Shown here: positions 1-8,429 of the stretch, piece by piece | How the letters are laid out: each line of letters opens with the position of its first letter | Numbering within the stretch: position 1 is the first letter of the stretch | Origin: JAAUTT01 sp038213375 | GTDB lineage: Bacteria; Bacteroidota; Bacteroidia; Bacteroidales; JAAUTT01 | Direction of reading: 5' to 3' | Length of the DNA stretch: 64,000 nt | Assembly: GCA_038213375.1 (NCBI GenBank) | Contig: JBBQTB010000002.1 | Coordinates: 1-64,000 of the forward strand | Notes under the pieces: generated by a model | What the model was told of the DNA's origin: nothing | Seen by the model: only the letters and a program-made list of their open reading frames with translations | Database searches by the model: none | Made by a program: the position numbers and the translations under genes

Positions 1-176
1 ACAAAAACTGTTTTTCCTCGAACAGAGATGGTACTGCAATATTGTCTTGTCTAATAAAAACATTCTGCCAAAATGTCTTATATATCTGACTGTCAATTTT
101 GTAGGTATCATTGAATCTTCCGACGGGTCATGTTATCTGAATTTATTTATACATTGGTATGTTAAAAAACACACAA

Positions 177-480
177 ATGAACAAAAACCCGGAAGATTGT
201 TCTTCGATATCCGATGTACGATTTGAAATTGATCGCATTGACAAACAAATAATTGACCTGGTGGGGAACACTTTTTATACGTAAGAAAAATTGCCGAATT
301 CAAAACTAGCGAGGATGATGTAATGGCAAAAATCCGTTACAATGAAGTTTTGGACGTAAGAAAAAAATGGGCAAACGAAAAAAATCTCGACCCAACCATG
401 ATCGAAGAAGTCTATAAATATTTATGGCCTATTTTATTGACGAACAAATGAAACTGCTAAAACTTGAAGCCAATAAATAA
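177..480 (+). pseudogene. chorismate mutase-like protein, frameshifted
   Basis: From the ATG the frame encodes a chorismate mutase type II (AroQ) N-terminus, with FEIDRIDKQIIDLVG matching the first helix. It then hits a stop about 36 codons in. A second frame continues at once with RKIAEFKTSEDDV and an R-x-x-x-V-L helix, and a third frame supplies the tail (MAYFIDEQMKLLKLEANK) to the stop at 478-480. Two frameshifts in about 100 codons make it non-functional as read here. It resembles the intact mutase at 8142-8426 and is probably a paralogue. The decayed aldolase gene follows 35 bases later, so both may come from one lost pathway. A sequencing-error origin is possible but less likely given the state of the next gene. 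Confidence 0.7.
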
Positions 481-515
481 CCTATATAACAGATTGAATA
501 CTAAAAAAAGGAACT

Positions 516-1465
516 ATGTTTAAAGAAGAAATTAAAGTAGTTGATTGCACAATCCGTGATGGCGGACTAATGAACAACTAGCATTTTGATGATAATTTCG
601 TTAAGGCCATATACCAATCGTGCGTTGAGGCAGGTGTTGATTATATGGAAATTGGGTATAAAAGCAGTGAAAAAGCCTATTCCCGTAAAGAAAATGGCCC
701 ATGGAAATTTTGTGATGAAGCTGATATTCATCGTATTGTTGGCGTAAACAAAACAAAAACAAAAATTTCGGTCATGATAGATATTGGTCGTATTGAATTA
801 TAAGCCATTAAACCCAAGAAAGAAAGTGCCATCGATATGATTCGCGTTGCGTGCTATATTCATCAGATTGACAAAGCAATATATCATGCGGAGCATTCCC
901 TTGAAAAAGGCTACGAAGTTTGTATAAACCTCATGTCGGTGTCGAAAGTGATAGAATCCGATTTGGATGAGGCACTGAAAGACATTGCCAAATCGAGGGT
1001 TAATACTTTTTATCTGGTAGATAGCTTTTGAAGCCTGTATAGCGAACAAATTGAGGCACTTATGAAGAAGTACACTACTGCCCTTCCAGGAAAAAAGATT
1101 GGTATACATGCCCATAACAACATGCAAATGGCTTTTGCCAATACCATTACATCCATTATTAATGGTGCCACCATGCTCGACGCCACCTTTCCGGGGCTTG
1201 GACGCGGAGCCGGTAATTGCTCTATGGAATGTTTGATTGCTTTCCTTAAAAATCCCAAATACCGTTTATTACCAATTCTTGATGGAATTCAGAAAAAAGT
1301 ACACCCTCTTCAAAAGAAATTCAATGGGGTTACCATATCCCTTATATGATCAGCGGTTCTATGAATGAACATCCTAAAGAATCGATGGAATGGATGGACA
1401 GCAATCAGCAGGATGACTTTGTTGCTTTCCTTCGCAAAATGCACGACAAAGAAATTCTTGAATAA
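516..1465 (+). pseudogene. HMGL-like aldolase (4-hydroxy-2-oxovalerate aldolase type), degraded
   Basis: The frame starts EIKVVDCTIRDGGL, the metal-binding D-C-T-[IL]-R-D-G-G motif of HMGL/DmpG-like TIM-barrel aldolases. Further on it has HAHNNMQMAFANT (the His-x-His metal ligands) and GLGRGAGN. Three in-frame stops interrupt it at 579-581, 801-803 and 1029-1031. Two of these look like single-base changes, of a Trp TGG to TAG and a Gly GGA to TGA. A frameshift near 1325 moves the tail (WGYHIPYMISGSMNEHP) into another frame. The protein is otherwise well preserved over about 315 codons, so inactivation seems recent. The original substrate cannot be told from sequence. It probably formed a unit with the mutase-like pseudogene just upstream. 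Confidence 0.75.
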
Positions 1466-1489
1466 ACGCCTCATATACCGTTTCTGCTT

Positions 1490-1680
1490 GGTTTATGCAG
1501 AGCTTGTCGAAGTATCAGTACCGAATTTTGCCGTTTGGCTTCGTTACTCCTTGGGGTCGTGCTCTCCGCTCCGCTCCGGGACATTGCATGGGTCGCCCCA
1601 AACCACCGTTCGACTGAGCTCACGCCGAAGCCTTGCCACTTGCTAACTCTTCGGGCACGACCCCGTGAGTAAGGGATTTT
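1490..1680. repeat. GC-richer intergenic repeat DNA, dispersed-repeat-like
   Basis: The stretch is clearly richer in GC than its surroundings and has no convincing gene. It contains AGCTTGTCGAAG at 1501-1512 and a TTCGACTGAGCTC...GCCGAAG segment at 1609-1630, plus a CTCCGCTCCGCTCCGG run. From memory, similar phrases recur between genes in many Bacteroidota genomes, which is why it is called repeat-like. Copy number in this genome cannot be seen from one window. Confidence 0.4.
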
Positions 1681-1707
1681 CACCCTCTGGAAAAATGCAC
1701 ACTTGTT

Positions 1708-1777
1708 GTAAACCCAATAGAAAGCCTGCCGCAGGCGCAACACTGGCTTCTACATGGGTTTACCGCCAACGTTAGGC
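1708..1777. repeat. attC-like hairpin ending in a GTTAGGC core
   Basis: GTAAACCCA at 1708-1716 is the exact inverse of TGGGTTTAC at 1755-1763. Inside it, AGAAAGCC pairs with GGCTTCT, with one unpaired base. The element ends in CGCCAACGTTAGGC, where GTTAGGC (1771-1777) fits the integron R-prime core GTTRRRY. A two-step imperfect stem with an extrahelical base, ending in GTTRRRY just before a gene, is how an integron attC site looks. No integrase gene is in the window, and the matching RYYYAAC box on the left is not convincing. Calling it an attC relic is an inference. Confidence 0.4.
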
Positions 1778-1849
1778 ACAAGGCAAAAAATGCACCCACA
1801 TCGATCGATAGTTAGTTAACAATTTTGTAAATTTGAACAAAAGTAATTC

Positions 1850-2311
1850 ATGAAACAACGAATTTACATAGATACTTCTGTTTTCGGCGGATTTTACGAT
1901 TTAGAGTTTGAAGAATACACAAAACCATTCTTTACAAGGATTTTAAAAAAAGAAATTAGGGTTGTATATTCCTCAGTGACTGAAAAAGAGTCGGAAAATG
2001 CACCTGAAAAGGTAAAACAACTTATTCGAAGTTTACCGTCTGAAATTGTTGAATTTGTCGAAGTAACTGAAGAATCGGTTGAACTTGCAATGACTTATAT
2101 AAAAGAAAATGTAGTAGGCAAAACAAGCTTTGACGATTGTTTACATATTGCACTTGCTACAATTCACAAAGTTGATTGTCTAGTAAGTTGGAACTTCAAA
2201 CACATTGTAAATGTTGACCGAATACGCGGATATAATTCAGTGAATTTGAAACTTGGATATTCAACGATTGATATTAGATCACCACGAGAGCTTATGAAAT
2301 ATGAAGACTAA
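1850..2311 (+). CDS. PIN-domain protein, probable toxin ribonuclease
   Basis: This 153-residue protein starts RIYIDTSVFGG, with the first PIN acidic residue at Asp8. It later has TSFDDCLHIALATIHKVDCLVSWN, the second acidic cluster and the closing beta-strand of the fold, with Asn where many members have Asp. PIN proteins of this size are typically Mg2+-dependent RNases in VapC-type toxin-antitoxin pairs. The small downstream gene at 2301-2462 overlaps its 3' end by 11 bases and would be the antitoxin. The toxin-first order is less usual but known in this family. The pair sits between a GTTAGGC and a GCCTAAC core-like sequence, suggesting acquisition as a cassette. The RNA target is unknown. 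Confidence 0.75.
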   Translation: MKQRIYIDTSVFGGFYDLEFEEYTKPFFTRILKKEIRVVYSSVTEKESENAPEKVKQLIRSLPSEIVEFVEVTEESVELAMTYIKENVVGKTSFDDCLHIALATIHKVDCLVSWNFKHIVNVDRIRGYNSVNLKLGYSTIDIRSPRELMKYED

Positions 2312-2462
2312 AGAAATTAAAATCAAGGATTTTGACGCCGTCGCTTATATGCGTCAAGTGCGAGATAAAATTAGTAATGACATTGCAGATTTATCAAAGG
2401 AACAAATTGTTGACTACTTTAAAAAGAATAGGCCCATAGAAAGAATAATGCCCAGTGCCTAA
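2301..2462 (+). CDS. small antitoxin-like protein
   Basis: The gene encodes 53 residues beginning MKTKEIKIKDFDAVAYMRQV, rich in charged residues, with a predicted helix RQVRDKISNDIADLSKEQIV. It starts inside the last codons of the PIN gene in another frame, implying translational coupling. Short partners starting MKTKEIK next to PIN proteins of this type recur in Bacteroidota and relatives (from memory), so an antitoxin role is likely but not proven. Its stop codon lies within the GCCTAAC core-like sequence at 2457-2463, the arrangement expected when a gene ends at an attC boundary. Confidence 0.6.
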   Translation: MKTKEIKIKDFDAVAYMRQVRDKISNDIADLSKEQIVDYFKKNRPIERIMPSA

Positions 2463-2509
2463 CACGTGCTATAAAGTGCAACAAGAAGTCGATGATTCTA
2501 CTGTTAAAC
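2457..2509. repeat. possible degenerate attC site after the PIN pair
   Basis: GCCTAAC at 2457-2463 fits the R-double-prime core RYYYAAC, and GTTAAAC at 2503-2509 fits GTTRRRY, 53 bases apart end to end. Only the core triplets are complementary and no clear L boxes are seen, so this may be chance. It is listed because it mirrors the better hairpin at 1708-1777 on the other side of the toxin pair. Confidence 0.25.
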
Positions 2510-2746
2510 GTTCAGTAAATGAATGACTTAACCTATTGTGCTGTCAATAGTTTCTTAACCGGGCATGCATTTGTGGCAACGCATTTGTATGAAACCCTGG
2601 CAACAACGTAGCCACTATAAGGATATAAATCTGGTAAAAGAAATCATTAAGGAAAACTTTGTAGATTAAAAAATCTAAAAGAGAATGGGTGGGCAATCGA
2701 GTAGGTGCTGTGAGACAAATGCCTCACAGCAAAACTATCACGCCAC

Positions 2747-2947
2747 TTAGCTTGCAGGTTTTATCATATCACAATTGATTTTAAAGTATTCGAGGAGGCT
2801 TCGCGATTTGGTACCTGCCCTTCCTTCATATTCTCGAACATCTGGGGATCTCCCTCGATAAGATACTTCCCTTTTGGCCTTATCATGCGGTATCTGGATA
2901 TTGATAAGTTTCAGCCAATTATAAAAATGAGGCTTTTGAATGTTAAC
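2747..2947 (-). pseudogene. unidentified C-terminal gene remnant
   Basis: On the minus strand an open stretch of about 66 codons runs between stops with no start codon. It includes REVSYRGRSPDVREYEGRAG and SLLEYFKINCDMIKPAS before a stop at 2747-2749. It reads like the tail of a real protein, but I do not recognise the family; a transposase or phage-type gene is possible. The rest of the 2510-3034 gap has only a tiny open stretch at 2589-2669 (plus) and no clear gene. Confidence 0.25.
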
Positions 2948-3034
2948 TTATTACTTAAATATATTAAATTGTTTACCATTCTTTTTTAAGTTAATTTTGT
3001 ATGAAATACTTTCAAACGGTTAAAAATTACCGTC

Positions 3035-5809
3035 ATGAATAAAATAAAAAAAGCAGCTTCTTCTCAAGACAATACGTTAAGTTTAAAGAAAATTCAACGG
3101 AATGTTCCTAATCATAAACATGTCGAAGCTGACTTGAAAACAAGCAATAAACTCTTTCGCGAATTATTGGAGAATGTCAATCTTATTGCTGTTCTTCTCG
3201 ATGTGCATGGTAAAGTAACCTACTGCAATCCTTATTTTTTAACAATAACTGGTTATACTCAGCAAGAAATGATAGGAAGCGATTGGTTCGAGCGAATTAT
3301 TTCTTCTGCCAATCCCGAAACAAGCGAATTATTTATTAATGCCATAAAAAACGGGAAAATAGTTCAACATTTTAAAAACGCTATCATTACAAAAAGCGGC
3401 ACGCACCGTGAAATTTTTTGGAATAATACAGTCCTTCGAAATACATCAGGCGCATTAATCGGCACCGCAAGTATCGGGGAAGACATTACTGAACGCAAAC
3501 ATGCAGAGAATGAAATAGAAAGAACTGAAAAACGCTTTCGTTCATTGGTAGAAAATATCCACGATATGATTACCATGGTTGATAGCGATGGCAATGCTAT
3601 ATATACCAGTCCTGCCGTAGAAAAAATAACAGGGTTTACCTTAGCTGAAATCCAAATCATGCCGGGTTTTGGGCTAATCCATCCCGAGGAATTGGAAGAA
3701 ACAAAACAATCAATGGCAGAAATATTGCATAATCCGGGTATTCCCATCTGCAGAACTAATAGATTGTTACACAAGGACGGACATTGGATTTGGGCAGAAG
3801 GTGTCGCAATTAATTTGCTGAATGATGAAAACATTAAAGCCATAGTTACTAATTACAGAGATATTTCTGAACGCAAAAAATCAGAAGAAGCGCTTAGCAG
3901 GAGTGAAAAATTACTTTCTGAAGCACAGAGAATTGCGCACCTTGGTAGTTGGGTTAACTTTTTAAATGGTAAAATGTCATGGTCAGATGAAGTATACCGC
4001 ATTTTCGGGCTATCACCTAATACTTTCAAACCTAACGCAGTGTCATTTATGAATCTGATACATCCTGACGACCGCAAAGCCATGAGGACATGGATAAATA
4101 CATATTTGGCAAAAGGAAACCCTGGAGAATCAGTGTTTCGCTTTGTCCTGCCCGATGGTTCTATCCGGTTTATCAAATGTTGCTGCGAATTGACATGCGA
4201 CGATATGGGTAAACCACTATACATGTCTGGCACTGGGCAGGACGTTACCGACAACAAAATGGCAGCAGAAATTATTAATGATAGTCAATTATATTACTAC
4301 AATCTTTTCGATGAGGCCCCTCTTCCATACCAATCACTTGACGAAGACATGAATATTATTGTTGTTAATCAAGCTTGGCTCAATTTACTTGGCTATGAAA
4401 AAAGTGAAGTAATCGGAAAATTCATAGGCGATTTCTTGACCCCGTCTTCAGTTGAGCTTTTGATGGTGCGATTTCCTACTTTTAAAAATCGCGGATGGGT
4501 AAAAGATATAGAATTTGAGTTTAAAACAAAACAAGGTTCTAATGTAACAATAACGTTAAACGGAAATATTCAACTTAACGAACAACAACAGTTTAAAGCA
4601 ACACATTGTATTCTTGTTAACGTTTCTGAACGTAAGCAATTTGAGGAAGACCTAATTAAATCCAAAGAAAAAGCGCAGGAAAGCGACCGCTTAAAAACTG
4701 TTTTCCTGCAAAATATGAGCCACGAGTTGCGCACACCCATGAATGCAATAATGGGGTTTTCCGATTTACTAACTGATAACTTTAATAACAAAGCCAAACT
4801 TCTAAAATTCACAAATATTATCAAGCAGCGAAGCACCGACCTTCTCAACCTTATCAATGAAATCCTTGACCTCTCAAAAATTGAAACAGGACAATTACCC
4901 ATCAATATTGAGGATTGTAACCTTGCCGACCTTTTTAAAGAACTATATTTGTTCTTTATAAACCACCGTCAAAATATTGGCAAAACAAATATCGATTTGC
5001 AATTCATATCAGATTGTGCCCCACAGCAAATGATTGTTCGTACTGATGTGGGTAAATTAAAGCAAATATTTATTAATTTAATTTATAACGCACTTAAATT
5101 TACCCATAAGGGCATTATTCAATTCGGATGCAAAACTGATGACAACAACAAAATGATGTTTTTTGTGTCGGATACAGGAATTGGCATTCCCGAAAACAAG
5201 CAAACGGTCATTTTTGAGCGATTCGTACAATTGGATATAGAAAATAGAAGCGCACTGGGTGGCACCGGTCTGGGTTTGTCAATAGTTAAAGGCCTTGTTG
5301 AGCTTTTAGGAGGTGAAATAACCCTAAAATCAATTGTTGGAGAGGGTAGTACATTTTATTTTTCTGTGCCATATCAAATACATGAATCATCCAATAATAA
5401 AGCGAAAACTCCTTTATTAGAAATGCTTGTAAACTGGAAAGCATACACCCTTTTAATTGTTGAAGACGATATTTACAATACTGAATTTCTAAAAGAGCTG
5501 CTTTTGAATACGGAAATTAATATACTATCCGCCATTAACGCTAAGCAAGCCATTGAGATTATCGAATCCAGCAAGATGATTGATATTATTTTGATGGACA
5601 TTAAAATGCCGGGCATGAATGGACTTGAAGCAACAACCATCATTAAAAGCAACAATCCTCAAATAAAAATTATTGCACAAACAGCGTATGCAACTCATAA
5701 CGACAAAGAAAAAGCCATTAATGCAGGTTGCGACGATTATATCGCAAAACCAATAAATAAAGAATTGCTAATATCTATGATGGGTAAGCAGTTATATTCA
5801 AAAAATTAA
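3035..5809 (+). CDS. soluble PAS-domain hybrid sensor histidine kinase/response regulator
   Basis: The 924-residue protein has four PAS-type segments at about 38-150, 160-280, 290-408 and 415-545; the third carries HLGSW. These are followed by a HisKA dimerisation helix with the phospho-acceptor His563 in NMSHELRTP. The HATPase_c domain shows IFINLIYNALKFT (N box), DTGIGIP (G1) and GGTGLGLS (G2). A C-terminal receiver domain has the phospho-acceptor Asp855 in LMDIKMPGMNG and the conserved Lys in IAKPI. No membrane segment or signal peptide is seen, so it should sense a cytoplasmic cue through the PAS domains. There is no adjacent response regulator or HPt gene, so its output partner is unknown. 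A similar kinase lies at 24996-27554. Confidence 0.9.
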   Translation: MNKIKKAASSQDNTLSLKKIQRNVPNHKHVEADLKTSNKLFRELLENVNLIAVLLDVHGKVTYCNPYFLTITGYTQQEMIGSDWFERIISSANPETSELFINAIKNGKIVQHFKNAIITKSGTHREIFWNNTVLRNTSGALIGTASIGEDITERKHAENEIERTEKRFRSLVENIHDMITMVDSDGNAIYTSPAVEKITGFTLAEIQIMPGFGLIHPEELEETKQSMAEILHNPGIPICRTNRLLHKDGHWIWAEGVAINLLNDENIKAIVTNYRDISERKKSEEALSRSEKLLSEAQRIAHLGSWVNFLNGKMSWSDEVYRIFGLSPNTFKPNAVSFMNLIHPDDRKAMRTWINTYLAKGNPGESVFRFVLPDGSIRFIKCCCELTCDDMGKPLYMSGTGQDVTDNKMAAEIINDSQLYYYNLFDEAPLPYQSLDEDMNIIVVNQAWLNLLGYEKSEVIGKFIGDFLTPSSVELLMVRFPTFKNRGWVKDIEFEFKTKQGSNVTITLNGNIQLNEQQQFKATHCILVNVSERKQFEEDLIKSKEKAQESDRLKTVFLQNMSHELRTPMNAIMGFSDLLTDNFNNKAKLLKFTNIIKQRSTDLLNLINEILDLSKIETGQLPINIEDCNLADLFKELYLFFINHRQNIGKTNIDLQFISDCAPQQMIVRTDVGKLKQIFINLIYNALKFTHKGIIQFGCKTDDNNKMMFFVSDTGIGIPENKQTVIFERFVQLDIENRSALGGTGLGLSIVKGLVELLGGEITLKSIVGEGSTFYFSVPYQIHESSNNKAKTPLLEMLVNWKAYTLLIVEDDIYNTEFLKELLLNTEINILSAINAKQAIEIIESSKMIDIILMDIKMPGMNGLEATTIIKSNNPQIKIIAQTAYATHNDKEKAINAGCDDYIAKPINKELLISMMGKQLYSKN

Positions 5810-5898
5810 AACTTGTTTGTAAGTATTTAGTAGTTGAAATTGAAATTATTAATTGATTATTAGTAGTTGATAATGAATTCAAATCATTTAAAAGAAAG

Positions 5899-5954
5899 AC
5901 CATTACTTTTGTCCACATGAAGAAAATGAGGCTATAAAAACCATTACTTTTGTC
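5899..5954 (+). repeat. 15-bp direct repeat, each copy with a TAnnTTTG-like box
   Basis: ACCATTACTTTTGTC occurs at 5899-5913 and again at 5940-5954, 41 bases apart. Each copy contains TACTTTTG, which fits the Bacteroidota -7 consensus TAnnTTTG, but no TTTG lies 19-21 bases upstream of either. Nothing obvious is transcribed from them, as the next gene is on the opposite strand. They may be relics of lost promoters or ends of a vanished element. Confidence 0.4.
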
Positions 5955-6046
5955 TAATATACCTGATTTCAAATATAATTTTAACAAGCGAAGACTACCA
6001 CGACGAGCTAAATCAGTTCGGTAAGTGCTGGTTAGCCGAAGCTGAA

Positions 6047-6817
6047 CTAATTTATTTGCTTCACGAAATCATTTATCCCTTTCTTCCAATCAGTTGTTTC
6101 GTTTAACATCTTTACAAAAGAGCTACCAATGATGGCTCCATTGGCATAAGAACATGCATGTTTAAAAGTTTCGCGGTTGGATATACCAAACCCGATTATT
6201 AGCGGATTTTTCAACTTTAATGCTTTCACCCGCTCGAAATAGGCCACCTGGGACGATGCGATGCTGCCTTTAGCTCCTGTGGTGGACGATGACGATACCA
6301 TGTAAATAAATCCATTGCTGATGGAATCGATCATGAGGATGCGTTCGTCACTGGTTTGTGGTGTGATTAGGAAGATAAACCGCAAGTCGTTTTCCTCAAA
6401 GTATTTTTTAAACGATTGCTGATAAATATCCATGGGTAAATCGGGAAGAATTACACCATCCACACCTACCTCGCGACACTTTTTACAGAAAGCTTCCACA
6501 CCGAATTGAAGTACCGGGTTAATATAACCCATCAATAACAATGGTGTTTTTACCTTTTGGCGGATGTTTGTTAATTGATCGAATAAACCTTTAACGGTCA
6601 TGCCGTTTTTTAGGGCTTTTGTGCTGGAATCCTGTATTACCGGGCCATCTGCCAGTGGATCGGAAAAAGGCATTCCTATTTCTATCATGTCGGTTCCGGA
6701 AGTTTCCAGTTCCGTTAAAATATCCACAGTACTCAGTAACGTGGGATGTCCGGCCGTGAAATAGATGGAAAGTATATTGTTTTTTTTCCGCTGAAATAAG
6801 TTATCGATTCGATTCAT
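6047..6817 (-). CDS. trpA: tryptophan synthase alpha chain
   Basis: TrpA cleaves indole-3-glycerol phosphate to indole and glyceraldehyde 3-phosphate and channels indole to TrpB. The 256-residue length is normal. Catalytic residues are visible: Glu46 in MIEIGMPFSDPLADGP and Asp57 in the same motif, matching Glu49 and Asp60 of the enteric enzyme. The phosphate-binding C-terminal loops (IGFGISN, GAIIGSSFV) are intact. It is the last gene of the trp operon, 76 bases after trpB. A weak inverted repeat (TTCGG/CCGAA) lies just beyond its stop, without a T-tract. Confidence 0.97.
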   Translation of the reverse strand: MNRIDNLFQRKKNNILSIYFTAGHPTLLSTVDILTELETSGTDMIEIGMPFSDPLADGPVIQDSSTKALKNGMTVKGLFDQLTNIRQKVKTPLLLMGYINPVLQFGVEAFCKKCREVGVDGVILPDLPMDIYQQSFKKYFEENDLRFIFLITPQTSDERILMIDSISNGFIYMVSSSSTTGAKGSIASSQVAYFERVKALKLKNPLIIGFGISNRETFKHACSYANGAIIGSSFVKMLNETTDWKKGINDFVKQIN

Positions 6818-6893
6818 GAAAAGTAGTATTTAGTACCTGATAAATAGTATATTAGCTGTTATTAATAGTACTTTATGCAATTTTTTAGATCTC

Positions 6894-8081
6894 CTAATAT
6901 TTAGTATCAATTACTTTAATATATGTATCCATATCTTTGTCGCCACGGCCGGAAATATTTACAACTACTACATCCGACGATGAAAACTTCATTTTTGGTA
7001 AAGCTGCCAGCGCATGTGCCGACTCTAAGGCGGGGATAATGCCCTCGAGATGGGTGAGTTCAAACGCCGCTTTTACGGCTTCGTCATCGGTGGCATCGAG
7101 AACAATCGTTCGTCCGATAGCATGTAAGTAAGCATGCGCAGGACCAATGCCTGGATAGTCTAACCCGGCGGATATGGAATAAGGTTCGATAATTTGACCA
7201 TCGGCATTCTGCATTAGTTTGGTGCGAGATCCCTGAATTACGCCGTCAGTTCCTCTGGCAATGGATGCTGCCGTTTCGCCGGAATCAACACCTAAACCGG
7301 CTGCTTCAACAGCAATTAACTTTACTGCTGCGTCATCAATAAAATGATAAAATGCTCCCATAGCATTGCTTCCTCCACCAATACAGGCGAGAACGTAGTC
7401 GGGAAGCTCAGATCCTGTTTGTTCTTTCAGCTGCCAGCGCATTTCTTCGCTGATAACCGATTGAAACTTTGCCACCAAATCAGGGTAGGGATGAGGACCC
7501 ACTACCGAACCGATCAGGTAGTGCGTATCTGTAGGGTTGTTAATCCAATCGCGGATGGCCTCATTGCCTGCATCTTTTAATGTTCTGTTTCCGCTCATCG
7601 ACGGAATTACCCTGGCGCCTAGCATTTTCATGCGTAAAACATTTGGCATTTGGCGTTTTACATCAGTTTCACCCATGTGCACAACACAATCCATTCCCAT
7701 GAGGGCACACACGGTAGCTGTGGCAACCCCATGCTGACCGGCTCCTGTTTCGGCGATGATTCGTTTTTTGCCTAATTCTTTGGCTAGCAATATCTGCCCA
7801 ATAGTATTGTTTACTTTATGCGATCCTGTATGGTTTAAATCTTCTCGCTTAAGGTAAATATGAGTGCCATAGCGGTTTGAAAGGCGTTCCGCATAATAAA
7901 GTGGCGAAGGCCGTCCAACGTAATATTTTAATAGTCTGTGGAATTCTTTCTGAAAACGCTCGCTGTTGATAATGTCGAGGTATTTCATCCTCAGCTCTTC
8001 AACATTAGTGTACAACATTTCGGGGATATATGCTCCTCCGAATTGTCCGTAAAAACCTCTTTCGTCGGGTGAAAAGGACAT
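6894..8081 (-). CDS. trpB: tryptophan synthase beta chain
   Basis: The PLP enzyme joins indole and serine to give tryptophan, in an alpha2-beta2 complex with TrpA. The 395 residues are typical of TrpB1. PLP-binding Lys89 sits in HTGSHKVNN, catalytic Glu111 in AETGAGQHG, and the phosphate-binding loop is GGGSNAMG. The N-terminus GFYGQFGGAYIPE is the usual one. It lies between the chorismate mutase gene (60 bases upstream) and trpA in the trp operon. Confidence 0.98.
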   Translation of the reverse strand: MSFSPDERGFYGQFGGAYIPEMLYTNVEELRMKYLDIINSERFQKEFHRLLKYYVGRPSPLYYAERLSNRYGTHIYLKREDLNHTGSHKVNNTIGQILLAKELGKKRIIAETGAGQHGVATATVCALMGMDCVVHMGETDVKRQMPNVLRMKMLGARVIPSMSGNRTLKDAGNEAIRDWINNPTDTHYLIGSVVGPHPYPDLVAKFQSVISEEMRWQLKEQTGSELPDYVLACIGGGSNAMGAFYHFIDDAAVKLIAVEAAGLGVDSGETAASIARGTDGVIQGSRTKLMQNADGQIIEPYSISAGLDYPGIGPAHAYLHAIGRTIVLDATDDEAVKAAFELTHLEGIIPALESAHALAALPKMKFSSSDVVVVNISGRGDKDMDTYIKVIDTKY

Positions 8082-8141
8082 GTATTTTTAGATTTTAGAT
8101 TTAATATTTTAGAATAACAAGCTAACAACCATGAATTTTTC

Positions 8142-8426
8142 TTATTCAGATTTTTCCAATTCTTTCAGTTCGCTGTTTATAAAACAATCAATCATTGTCC
8201 GGTAAATGGTTTCCACCATACCGGCATCAATGTCGTTTTGCATGGCCACATTACGGACCTTAGTTATTACTGCCTCAACGCGAGCCGGTGCTTTTACATC
8301 GTCGGTTGAAGTTTTATACTTCGTTGCTTGTTTTACATAAAAATGCCGTTCACCCAGCAATTGAACGATTTGTTGGTCAATAAAGTCGATATTCATTCGA
8401 ATTTCTTCCAAGGAGTCTGGTTCCAT
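8142..8426 (-). CDS. chorismate mutase type II (AroQ-fold), inside the trp operon
   Basis: This 94-residue all-helical AroQ-type protein has IRMNIDFIDQQIVQLLGERHFYV (first helix with the active-site Arg/Lys pattern), K-T-S-T-D-D-V, and a C-terminal helix MVETIYRTMIDCFI. It would convert chorismate to prephenate, the branch to Phe and Tyr, or act like the related isochorismate-pyruvate lyases. It lies 3 bases after trpF and 60 before trpB, so it is co-transcribed with tryptophan genes that compete for the same substrate. The free-standing short form fits a monofunctional mutase. Which reaction it performs cannot be fixed from sequence. Confidence 0.8.
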   Translation of the reverse strand: MEPDSLEEIRMNIDFIDQQIVQLLGERHFYVKQATKYKTSTDDVKAPARVEAVITKVRNVAMQNDIDAGMVETIYRTMIDCFINSELKELEKSE

Positions 8427-8429
8427 CGT

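Noticed and set aside
1..176. Possible coding remnant at the window start
   Set aside because: Only short open stretches in all frames and no recognisable motif.
1365..1743. Two overlapping open frames, one on each strand, in the GC-richer repeat region
   Set aside because: The plus frame runs through the aldolase pseudogene tail and then repeat DNA; the minus frame lies wholly in repeat DNA. Neither has a protein-like motif.
6000..6046. Inverted repeat after trpA as an intrinsic terminator
   Set aside because: The TTCGG/CCGAA stem is short with a long loop and has no T-tract on the minus strand.
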